NCBI GenBank assembly: GCA_017557085.1
Contig: JAFZAR010000282.1
Coordinates: 1-5,887, forward strand
DNA from: Verrucomicrobiota bacterium
GTDB lineage: Bacteria; Verrucomicrobiota; Verrucomicrobiia; Limisphaerales; UBA1412
Length of the DNA stretch: 5,887 bases
Direction of reading: 5' to 3'
The notes under the pieces are model-generated. The model searched no databases. It was not told the origin of the DNA and saw only the letters and a list, made by a program, of their open reading frames with translations. Each line of letters begins with the position of its first letter. Position 1 is the stretch's first letter. Shown here in pieces: positions 1 to 5,649 of the stretch. A program made the translations under genes and the position numbers.

Positions 1-1
1 C

Positions 2-535
2 GGACTGCCGGGAGAAGACCTAAAAAGCTTTGCGCATGGGTTCGACACCCTGCTCGGCTGGCAACCCCAGGAAATCCAGATGGGCATTCTCAAGCGGCTT
101 CGCGGTGCGAGGATTGCCCGTCACACTCAGGAATGGGGCATGGTTTATTCCCCACGGACTCCTTACGAGATTCTGAAAACAAACCACATTTCCTATCCCG
201 AAATGTGCGACATGAAACGGTTTGCGCGTTTCTGGGATTTGATTGCCAACAGCGGTCGCTTTGTCCAAAGCGCTCCCCTGATCTGGCAAGGACAGCCCTC
301 TGCGTTCCATGCTTTTATGGAATGCACACGGTACCTGTTCACACAGCTTCACCAGCAAAGCGAGATCGCCCTGCCTCGACTGGCCCGGCTGCTGGAAGAA
401 TTCCTGACCGATATCCGCCGTCTGGATCCGGAACAAGTCCACCAAACGATCGAATCCGACCTCACCCACTCCCGTTCCAAAAACAGCCACACCCATCCGA
501 CCCACGCCATCCGCCAGGAACGCCGCCAGGAATAG
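2..535 (+). CDS. B12-binding radical SAM protein, DUF4080 type, C-terminal part (5' end outside window)
   Basis: The frame is open from the left edge and ends at TAG 533-535, so only about 177 C-terminal residues are seen. The stretch beginning GLPGEDLKSFAHGFDTLL and continuing with PQEIQMGILKRLRG, then TQEWGMVYSPRTPYEIL and MKRFARFWDLIANSGRF, is the pattern I know from the end of the radical SAM domain and the DUF4080 domain of B12-binding-domain radical SAM proteins. In that family an N-terminal cobalamin-binding domain and the CxxxCxxC iron-sulfur domain precede this part; both would lie outside the window. The family is usually annotated as a putative methyltransferase-like or radical SAM enzyme of unknown substrate, acting in the cytoplasm. 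The last 25 or so residues are polar and rich in Arg, His and Ser. The next gene, galU, starts 135 nt downstream, so the two need not be co-transcribed. Family assignment is fairly sure; reaction unknown. Confidence 0.8.
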   Translation, partial: GLPGEDLKSFAHGFDTLLGWQPQEIQMGILKRLRGARIARHTQEWGMVYSPRTPYEILKTNHISYPEMCDMKRFARFWDLIANSGRFVQSAPLIWQGQPSAFHAFMECTRYLFTQLHQQSEIALPRLARLLEEFLTDIRRLDPEQVHQTIESDLTHSRSKNSHTHPTHAIRQERRQE

Positions 536-560
536 CCCTCCCAACAAAAGGATAAGAGTC

Positions 561-578
561 ATGGCGGGATTCCGTCAT
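561..578 (+). other. Small hairpin after the DUF4080 gene
   Basis: ATGGCGG (561-567) can pair with CCGTCAT (572-578) across a 4-nt GATT loop, with one G-T wobble. It lies 26 nt after the stop of the upstream gene. No T-tract follows, so it is not a good intrinsic terminator. It could protect an mRNA end or be chance. Confidence 0.25.
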
Positions 579-626
579 AAATGCTTGACCTGACGGGAGA
601 GTGAATCCAAACTTTGGGCAGTAGTT

Positions 627-657
627 CCAGCGCGGACTGGTTGTCCGGCTGGCTTTT
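627..657 (+). terminator. Terminator-like hairpin just upstream of galU
   Basis: CCAGC-g-CGGAC (627-637) pairs with GTCCGGCTGG (643-652) around a TGGTT loop: ten base pairs, mostly G-C, with one bulged G at 632. It is followed by CTTTT (653-657). This has the form of an intrinsic terminator with a short T-tract and could end the DUF4080 transcript. The hairpin ends 18 nt before the galU ATG and no promoter fits between them, so it may instead act inside a galU leader as an attenuator or limit read-through into galU. Confidence 0.45.
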
Positions 658-670
658 GCGAGATATTACT

Positions 671-1549
671 ATGAAGATCAGAAAAGCTGTTATCCCTGCC
701 GCCGGTTTCGGGACCCGTTTCCTGCCCGCGTCCAAAGCTCAACCCAAAGAAATGCTCCCCATCGTGGATACGCCCACCATCCAGTATGTGATGGAAGAGG
801 TGGAAAGAGCCGGCATTTCGGACGTGCTGATGATCATCGGCAAGGGCAAACGCGCTATCGAGGAACACTTTGACCGCAATTTTGAGCTGGAAGCCGAGCT
901 GGCTGAGAAGAACCGTGTCGAGGAACTGAATCAGATCCGCCGCATCTCCGAGATGTGCAACATCTTTTTCGTTTACCAGAAGGAGCTGAACGGCTTAGGC
1001 GACGCTGTCCGTTATGCCCGGAGCCATGTGGGAGATGAACCCTTTGTTGTCCTGCTGGGTGATACCATCATTGACACGAACAGCGGCAACAGCATCACCG
1101 CGGAGATGATCCGCGTCTATGAACAGTATCAGGCACCGGTCGTCCTGCTGGAAGAAGTGGATCCCAAGAAGGTCAGCCGCTACGGTATTGTTGGCGGCAA
1201 GATGCTGGGAAACAATATCTTTGAGATAGATCGTCTGGTGGAAAAGCCCTCTGTAGAGGAAGCCCCCAGCAATCTGGCCGTGGCCGGACGCTACATTCTG
1301 ACCCCGGATATTTTTGAGTGCATTGACCAAACACCTCGCGGCAAGAATGATGAAATCCAGCTGACCGACGCGATGCAGCTGCTGCTCAAACGCAGACGTT
1401 TCTACGGACTGAAACTGGACGGTGTACGCCACGATATCGGCAACAAACTGGACTTTATCAAAACCAATATCCTCTACGCGCTGAAGAGGAAAGATATGGG
1501 AGAAGATGTCCGCCGGTTCATTCTGGACACAGCGGAGCGGCTGAAATAA
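671..1549 (+). CDS. galU: UTP-glucose-1-phosphate uridylyltransferase (UDP-glucose pyrophosphorylase)
   Basis: This 292-residue cytoplasmic enzyme joins UTP and glucose-1-phosphate to give UDP-glucose, a precursor of cell-surface polysaccharides, glycolipids and galactose interconversion. The nucleotide-binding signature AAGFGTRFLPASKAQPKEML is at residues 9-28, followed by the PIVDTPTIQYVMEE block. Further family landmarks are GLGDAV, the metal-site motif VLLGDTIID, RYGIVGG, VEKP, AGRYILTPDIF and the ending block NDEIQLTDAM, with GVRHDIGNKLDF near the C-terminus. The length is normal for GalU. I chose ATG 671 because MKIRKAVIPAAG is the usual N-terminus. The frame can be extended to TTG 614, but that part reads through the GC-rich hairpin and does not resemble GalU. 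Only a weak GAGA (660-663) is seen as a ribosome site. The gene ends with tandem TAA TAA. No neighbour in the window belongs to the same pathway. Confidence 0.95.
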   Translation: MKIRKAVIPAAGFGTRFLPASKAQPKEMLPIVDTPTIQYVMEEVERAGISDVLMIIGKGKRAIEEHFDRNFELEAELAEKNRVEELNQIRRISEMCNIFFVYQKELNGLGDAVRYARSHVGDEPFVVLLGDTIIDTNSGNSITAEMIRVYEQYQAPVVLLEEVDPKKVSRYGIVGGKMLGNNIFEIDRLVEKPSVEEAPSNLAVAGRYILTPDIFECIDQTPRGKNDEIQLTDAMQLLLKRRRFYGLKLDGVRHDIGNKLDFIKTNILYALKRKDMGEDVRRFILDTAERLK

Positions 1550-1559
1550 TAAAATTCAT

Positions 1560-1596
1560 CTAACTTTATTTTTAAAAGCGCTTGCAAAAAAGTTAG
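1560..1596. repeat. Inverted repeat overlapping the metalloregulator promoter, possible operator
   Basis: CTAACTTT (1560-1567) is repeated in inverse orientation as AAAGTTAG (1589-1596), with 21 nt between the arms. The palindrome AAGCGCTT (1576-1583) lies near the centre. The right arm lies in the spacer between the -35 and -10 elements, and the whole repeat covers the -35. This position suits an autoregulatory operator of the DtxR-family gene downstream. No T-tract follows it, so it is less likely to be a galU terminator. Confidence 0.4.
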
Positions 1597-1610
1597 GGAT
1601 GACTTATATT
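1582..1610 (+). promoter_or_regulatory. Sigma70-type promoter of the metalloregulator-feo region
   Basis: A -35 element TTGCAA (1582-1587, four of six consensus bases) and a -10 element TATATT (1605-1610, five of six) are separated by exactly 17 nt. Transcription would begin near 1617, giving a leader of about 20 nt before ATG 1637. It is the best promoter in the window. Confidence 0.65.
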
Positions 1611-1636
1611 ATGCGCAGCTGCTAAACGCAGTGGTT

Positions 1637-2098
1637 ATGTCGGAGCATTTCGATGACAACAAACTGAGCGCCAGCCTGGAGGATTACCTTGAGGCGGTAC
1701 TTGCCGTTATCATTGAAAAAAAGGCAGTTAGAGCCAAAGACATTGCCGACCGTCTCAGTGTCAGCCGTTCCTCGGTAACCGGGGCGCTCCAAGCCCTGGC
1801 AGCCAAAGGCTATATCCACTATGCTCCCTACGATGTCATTTCTCTGACCGATGAAGGCGAGAAAGTGGCCGGGGCGATCCTGAGCAAGCACAATGCCCTG
1901 ACCAAGTTCTTCGCGGAGATGCTGTTGATCGAACCCGAACTGGCGGAGGAAACCGCCTGCAAGATGGAACACTCCATGCCGGAAGAAGTCATTGAGCGCC
2001 TGACCTGCCTCTATTCATTCGTGATGGATTCCCAGAAAGATACCAAAGAATGGAGCACAAAGTTTAGCAATTACTGCAAAAAGCAAAAGAAAGCCTAA
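1637..2098 (+). CDS. DtxR/MntR-family metal-dependent transcriptional repressor
   Basis: A 153-residue cytoplasmic DNA-binding regulator that probably represses metal-uptake genes when loaded with Fe(II) or Mn(II). The winged helix-turn-helix covers about residues 12-72 (SLEDYLEAVL; RAKDIADRLSVSRSSVTGAL; LAAKGYIHYAPYDVISLTDEG). The metal-binding and dimerisation domain follows, with H85 in SKHNALTKFF and the cluster C108-K-M-E111-H112 in ETACKMEHSMPEEVIERL. The protein stops soon after this domain, so the C-terminal SH3-like domain of long DtxR/IdeR proteins is absent, as in MntR. The first ligand positions read D16 and E19 (MntR-like), but the C108 position is Cys as in DtxR, so metal preference cannot be told. 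GTG 1631 is an alternative start two codons earlier. No Shine-Dalgarno site is visible. The gene lies 25 nt upstream of feoA, so iron control of feo is the likely job. Confidence 0.9.
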   Translation: MSEHFDDNKLSASLEDYLEAVLAVIIEKKAVRAKDIADRLSVSRSSVTGALQALAAKGYIHYAPYDVISLTDEGEKVAGAILSKHNALTKFFAEMLLIEPELAEETACKMEHSMPEEVIERLTCLYSFVMDSQKDTKEWSTKFSNYCKKQKKA

Positions 2099-2123
2099 CG
2101 GGCTTAATCTGAATCGAATCAAT

Positions 2124-2423
2124 ATGAAAATGCCAACTGTAAATGAAGATGTGAACGTCAATCGCAGCGATTCCGTTAGTTCTTCTGTCAAGTATCGTGC
2201 ACACAGCACATTACAGAACGCTTCCGTTGGTCAGCGTGTCCAGGTCCAACAGATCATTTCGACTCCTGTTTTTGAAGCTCGGCTTCAATCCATGGGGTTT
2301 GTTCCCGGAGTTCCCATCAACGTTGTTTCCAAACATCGCAAATCCATGATTGTTGAAGTTCTCCGCAGCCGTCTTTCACTCAGCGCTGAAGCTGCCAGTG
2401 CTATCACCGTAAGAGTTTCCTGA
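2124..2423 (+). CDS. feoA: FeoA ferrous iron transport protein
   Basis: A 99-residue protein whose residues 29-98 form the small SH3-like FeoA domain (VGQRVQVQQI; ARLQSMGFVPGVPINVV; MIVEVLRSRLSLSAEAASAITV). FeoA is a cytosolic partner of FeoB needed for, or modulating, Fe(II) uptake. The domain has the expected LxxMGFxPG core and the final Leu-rich block ending in the ITV strand. About 28 polar residues rich in Ser, Asn and Val precede it, which is longer than many FeoA proteins of 75-85 residues. No good alternative start with a ribosome site is seen, so ATG 2124 is kept; ATG 2130 is also possible. It begins 25 nt after the metalloregulator stop and has no promoter of its own that I can see, so it is probably co-transcribed with it. 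feoB follows after 86 nt. Confidence 0.92.
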   Translation: MKMPTVNEDVNVNRSDSVSSSVKYRAHSTLQNASVGQRVQVQQIISTPVFEARLQSMGFVPGVPINVVSKHRKSMIVEVLRSRLSLSAEAASAITVRVS

Positions 2424-2465
2424 TTTTTTCCCATTTTCACCCCATTCAAGGAATGAGTTTGCTCT

Positions 2466-2489
2466 AAAAGTTAGGTTAAACAAAGTTTT
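2466..2489 (+). promoter_or_regulatory. Putative metalloregulator operator upstream of feoB
   Basis: The 10-mer AAAAGTTAGG at 2466-2475 occurs identically at 1588-1597 in the metalloregulator promoter. Here it continues as TTAGGTTA (2471-2478), identical to the left half of the DtxR/IdeR box known from Actinobacteria (TTAGGTTAGGCTAACCTAA). By my alignment 2471-2489 matches 12 of those 19 positions, with the right half poorly kept. The site is 35 nt upstream of the feoB start. No convincing -35/-10 pair is visible nearby, although the region is very AT-rich. Confidence 0.4.
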
Positions 2490-2509
2490 TTAGTTAAAAC
2501 ATAAAAATT

Positions 2510-4969
2510 ATGTCGAACACAATCGGTTCAAAAATCAAGATCGCGTTGGCGGGCAACCCCAACGCCGGCAAAACAACGATTTTCAACAAACTGGTCGGTG
2601 CTCACCAGCATGTCGGCAACTATCCCGGCGTGACCGTGGAAAAAGTTCAAGGCACCTGTCACCACGGTTCTCTGGAGATGCTGTTCACGGATCTGCCCGG
2701 TACCTACAGTCTGAACGCGACTTCGCCGGAAGAAGCCGTCTCCCGCGATTTCATCTACCATGAAACGCCCGATATAATCGTGGATGTTGTGGACGCTTCC
2801 AACCTGGAACGCAATCTCTACCTGACCTATCAGCTGCTGGAGACCGGCATTCCCGTCGTCATTGTGCTGAACCTGAGCGATAAAGCCCAGGAACAAGGCA
2901 TTACGATAGACGATGCCCAGCTTTCCAAAGCACTCAACAACTCACCCGTCATCCGCACGGTGGGCAATAAGGGCATCGGTCTGGATAAGATCCTGGATGC
3001 CATCGCCAAGATGGACATCACCCCGAAAGAAACAGGCTTCCGTCTGGACTACGGCCCGGAGTATGAACAGGAGATGACCAAGATATCCAGTCAGCTTCAA
3101 ACCTCAAAAGCTGTCAAAGCAAACTCCCGCGTCTCCGAACGCTGGCTTCTGGTCAGCCTGCTGGAACGCGATCCCCTGTCATCCAAATGGATCCCGGATC
3201 CCAAGGCTCAGGAACTCGCCGCCAGCTTCGCTCATCAGAAAGAAGCGCAGACCGGCAAGAGCGTCAGCACGATTTTCTCAGAGATCCGTTATCAAAACAT
3301 TCTGGAACTCTGCAAAAACATAGTCAAAACGACCAAGACCAACGCCAGCACCCGCGCCAGCAAGATAGACGCAGTCCTGCTGCACCGTTTCTGGGGACTT
3401 CCCATTTTTCTGGTACTCATGTATATCCTTTTCCAGGTCACCTTTACACTGGGCGATCCGCTCATGGGCTGGATCGAAGATGGTTTCGACTGGCTCAAGG
3501 ACTTTGTCGCGACACTTTGGCCGGAAGGCTCCGAAAGTTTCCTGAAGAGCCTGATCGTGGACGGCATCATCGGCGGTGTGGGCGGTGTCATCGTCTTTCT
3601 GCCCAATATCGTTCTGCTGTTCACCGGTATCGCTATCCTGGAAGACAGCGGCTACATGGCCCGCGCGGCGTGTCTGCTGGATAACGCCATGAGTAAATTT
3701 GGCTTACGCGGCAAATCGTTCATCCCCCTGCTGGTAGGCTTTGGCTGCAACGTTCCGGGTGTCATAGCCACACGTATCATCCCGAACCGGGCGGACCGCT
3801 TCCTGACGATCCTGATCCTGCCGCTGTTCAGCTGCGGCGCACGTCTGCCCATCTACGCGCTGATCATTCCGGCCTTTTTCCCGGAACAATGGAGAGGCTT
3901 TGTACTCTTCATGATGTATTTCACAGGTGTATTCATCGCGGCAATCGCGGCCAAAATCCTCAGTGTGACGGTGTTCAAAGGCCAAAGTGAACCTTTTGTC
4001 ATAGAACTGCCCGATTATCAAATGCCCACTCTGCTGGGGCTTTGGATCATCATCTGGCGCCGTTCCTGGCTGTACCTCAAGAAAGTCGGTACTATCATCC
4101 TGGGTGTGTCCATCATCCTGTGGGCCATGGCAGTCTGGCCGGGAGTTTCCGAAGAGACTCAGGCACAATATGACGCGAAGACAGAGGCTCTGGCAGCCGC
4201 CGCGGAAGCCGAGGGCATAGACGAGGAAGTCACGGCTAAAGCCGAGGAATACGCTGAAAAGATGGAAGCGCTGGAAGGCGAAGAGGATATGGATGAAGAA
4301 GCCTTGGCCAAAGCGAAGGAAGAGCTGGACAATGAATACTTCAGCATCCCGCATGTCCGCGCCGCTGTGGAAATGAAAGAGGCTCAAACGGAACTGGACA
4401 ACGAACTGGCTTCCGCCACTCTGGAAAGCGCTTTGATGGGACGTATCGGTAAATTCCTGGAACCGATATTCCGTCCCTGCGGATTTGACTGGAAAATGGA
4501 TTGCGCCATCATAGCCGGACTGGCCGCCAAGGAGGTCGTCGTCAGCCAGATGGGTATCATCTACAGTCTGGGTGAAGTGGATGAGGAAAGTGATTCCCTG
4601 CGTGAAAAACTGCAGGAGAACTATACACCGCTTCAAGGCTTGTGTCTGATGCTCTTCTGTCTGCTCAGCGCTCCGTGTTTTGCCTGCATCGCCACGGTGA
4701 AACAGGAAATGGGCGGATGGAAATGGGCTATCTATCAAACCATTGGATTGACTGTTCTGGCATGGAGTGTCTCAACACTGGTCAATCAGGTCGGACAGGT
4801 CATCCTACAGTCGAAGAACCCGACAGAACTCCTGATCGTGATCGGGATCATCGCTCTGGCCTTGTTCTGGGCTATCTTCCGGATCGCGGATAAGCTGCAA
4901 GGCAAAGGCGGATGCGGATGTGCCAGCTGCGGCGGATGCTGCGGATGCTCCGGTCGTAAAAAAGATTAG
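2510..4969 (+). CDS. feoB: FeoB ferrous iron transporter, with acidic insertion and Cys-rich tail
   Basis: An 819-residue inner-membrane Fe(II) transporter. The N-terminal G domain shows G1 GNPNAGKTT (15-23), the NYPGVTVE switch (37-44, T42), G3 DLPGTYSL (61-68) and G4 NLSD (121-124). A helical cytosolic linker leads to the membrane half, starting at HRFWG (about 292-296). The two Gate repeats keep the conserved motifs GFGCNVPGVIATR (C413), FSCGARLPIYAL (C442), AAKEVVVS (672-679) and APCFACIAT (C723). Residues about 547-636 are a Glu/Ala/Lys-rich, probably helical insertion before the usual GRIGKFLEPIF block. The C-terminus adds a membrane helix (773-791) and a tail with six Cys (802, 804, 807, 810, 811, 813), ending RKKD. 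ATG 2510 gives the normal N-terminus; no Shine-Dalgarno is visible. It follows feoA by 86 nt, and no feoC is seen downstream. Confidence 0.96.
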   Translation: MSNTIGSKIKIALAGNPNAGKTTIFNKLVGAHQHVGNYPGVTVEKVQGTCHHGSLEMLFTDLPGTYSLNATSPEEAVSRDFIYHETPDIIVDVVDASNLERNLYLTYQLLETGIPVVIVLNLSDKAQEQGITIDDAQLSKALNNSPVIRTVGNKGIGLDKILDAIAKMDITPKETGFRLDYGPEYEQEMTKISSQLQTSKAVKANSRVSERWLLVSLLERDPLSSKWIPDPKAQELAASFAHQKEAQTGKSVSTIFSEIRYQNILELCKNIVKTTKTNASTRASKIDAVLLHRFWGLPIFLVLMYILFQVTFTLGDPLMGWIEDGFDWLKDFVATLWPEGSESFLKSLIVDGIIGGVGGVIVFLPNIVLLFTGIAILEDSGYMARAACLLDNAMSKFGLRGKSFIPLLVGFGCNVPGVIATRIIPNRADRFLTILILPLFSCGARLPIYALIIPAFFPEQWRGFVLFMMYFTGVFIAAIAAKILSVTVFKGQSEPFVIELPDYQMPTLLGLWIIIWRRSWLYLKKVGTIILGVSIILWAMAVWPGVSEETQAQYDAKTEALAAAAEAEGIDEEVTAKAEEYAEKMEALEGEEDMDEEALAKAKEELDNEYFSIPHVRAAVEMKEAQTELDNELASATLESALMGRIGKFLEPIFRPCGFDWKMDCAIIAGLAAKEVVVSQMGIIYSLGEVDEESDSLREKLQENYTPLQGLCLMLFCLLSAPCFACIATVKQEMGGWKWAIYQTIGLTVLAWSVSTLVNQVGQVILQSKNPTELLIVIGIIALALFWAIFRIADKLQGKGGCGCASCGGCCGCSGRKKD
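4908..4948 (+). repeat. Short CGGATG repeats coding the FeoB cysteine tail
   Basis: CGGATG occurs at 4909-4914, 4915-4920, 4933-4938 and 4942-4947. Each copy reads into a Gly-Cys pair in frame. The low-complexity repeat suggests that the tail could change in length by slippage, though codon use for Gly-Cys alone might explain it. Confidence 0.55.
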
Positions 4970-4996
4970 ACGTTTTCAGAAAAAGCCATAAACGCA

Positions 4997-5026
4997 AAAA
5001 GACGAGGTTTGCATACCTCGTCTTTT
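4997..5026. terminator. Bidirectional intrinsic terminator between feoB and the minus-strand gene
   Basis: AAAAGACGAGGT (4997-5008) pairs perfectly with ACCTCGTCTTTT (5015-5026) around a 6-nt loop: 12 base pairs. The + strand reads TCTTTTGTATTATTTT after the core, and the minus strand reads CTTTTTG, so either direction has a T-tract. It begins 27 nt after the feoB stop and lies 80 nt beyond the end of the converging gene at 5107, so it probably serves both. Confidence 0.9.
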
Positions 5027-5106
5027 GTATTATTTTGTCAACGGTCTGGATAGCGAAAACCCTTATTCCTTGATTCCGAAAAGCTGAAATGTCATCTCAT
5101 TTTATA

Positions 5107-5631
5107 TCATTGAACGATCAGTTCCCACCATGCATTATAATTCCACAATAAACAAGAGGGTATAGCTACAGCAAGAAATGTCAGGATCATTCCATATATA
5201 AGAAATCTTTCAACCTCTGCCTTTGTTATCTTTTTAGAAAAATCTAAATAATCAATATCATCATCTCTTTCATTTATTATTATCTTTACCTTTTTGTAAA
5301 TACATAACATCGCATTAGATATGAAGCCCGCAAAAGCACATAATAAAGTATGATATGAAATGGTTACAATAACAATAAACAAGAAAAGAGAAATATAATC
5401 AGGAAACTCAAAAGGAATGCCGAGGAAAAAATTAAGGAAAAGAAATTCAGGCATATCACTACCTCTCCTAATACCCAAAACAAATTTTAATGGAAAAGTA
5501 TTAAAGAAGTTAATACCTGTAAATGGCACTATTACTCCAAAAGCAGCACCAAAAAGCCCACCATTCTTCAGGAAGGTACGCAACAACCATCCTTTATTAA
5601 ATCGAAAATATAATGGATTTATTTCTTTCAT
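5107..5631 (-). CDS. Unrecognised AT-rich integral membrane protein
   Basis: I do not recognise this 174-residue protein. It has hydrophobic segments at about 24-44 (GGLFGAAFGVIVPFTGINFF), 79-111 (long enough for one or two helices, with SLFLFIVIVTISYHTLLCAF) and 143-163 (FLIYGMILTFLAVAIPSCLL). A charged stretch at 113-142 (KKVKIIINERDDDIDYLDF) lies between the last two and is probably cytosolic. Basic residues at 10-22 suggest the N-terminus is inside. A clear ribosome site AGAGAGG (5641-5647 on the minus strand) lies 9 nt before the ATG, unlike the other genes here. GC content by hand count over 5161-5630 is about 30%, against roughly 55-60% in neighbouring genes, which suggests foreign origin. 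It starts 18 nt after the stop of the upstream minus-strand gene and probably depends on that gene's promoter. Reality as a gene is likely; function unknown. Confidence 0.75.
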   Translation of the reverse strand: MKEINPLYFRFNKGWLLRTFLKNGGLFGAAFGVIVPFTGINFFNTFPLKFVLGIRRGSDMPEFLFLNFFLGIPFEFPDYISLFLFIVIVTISYHTLLCAFAGFISNAMLCIYKKVKIIINERDDDIDYLDFSKKITKAEVERFLIYGMILTFLAVAIPSCLLWNYNAWWELIVQ

Positions 5632-5640
5632 AAATCACAT

Positions 5641-5647
5641 CCTCTCT
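5641..5647 (-). promoter_or_regulatory. Shine-Dalgarno site for the AT-rich membrane protein gene
   Basis: AGAGAGG on the minus strand is spaced 9 nt from ATG 5631-5629. It supports that start codon and is the clearest ribosome site in the window. Confidence 0.6.
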
Positions 5648-5649
5648 GT

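Noticed and set aside
133..555. 140-codon plus-strand frame overlapping the DUF4080 gene
   Set aside because: Out-of-frame shadow, rich in Pro, Arg and His, without a domain pattern.
20..562. 180-codon minus-strand open frame with a signal-peptide-like beginning
   Set aside because: It lies antisense to the recognised DUF4080 protein end, and its sequence matches no family I know; the hydrophobic start is a mirror of the plus-strand codons.
585..613. Possible galU promoter with TTGACC (585-590)
   Set aside because: The -35 is fair, but at 16-18 nt spacing the -10 candidates (such as CAAACT) are very poor.
614..670. N-terminal extension of GalU from TTG 614
   Set aside because: The 19 added residues do not look like GalU, and their codons come from the hairpin; ATG 671 gives the standard N-terminus.
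2443..2455. CATTC-AAG-GAATG hairpin in the feoA-feoB gap
   Set aside because: Only five base pairs with a 3-nt loop and no T-tract; likely chance and not a terminator.
3187..3684. 165-codon plus-strand frame inside feoB
   Set aside because: Out-of-frame, Arg/Gln/His/Ser-rich shadow of feoB codons.
3704..4738. 344-codon minus-strand open frame inside feoB
   Set aside because: Antisense to highly conserved FeoB membrane motifs; composition rich in His, Gln, Asp and Arg is typical of a mirror frame.
5027..5106. Gap between the terminator and the minus-strand gene, examined for a small gene or repeat
   Set aside because: Only AT-rich sequence without a credible start and frame; no repeat shared with the other side of the AT-rich gene was found.
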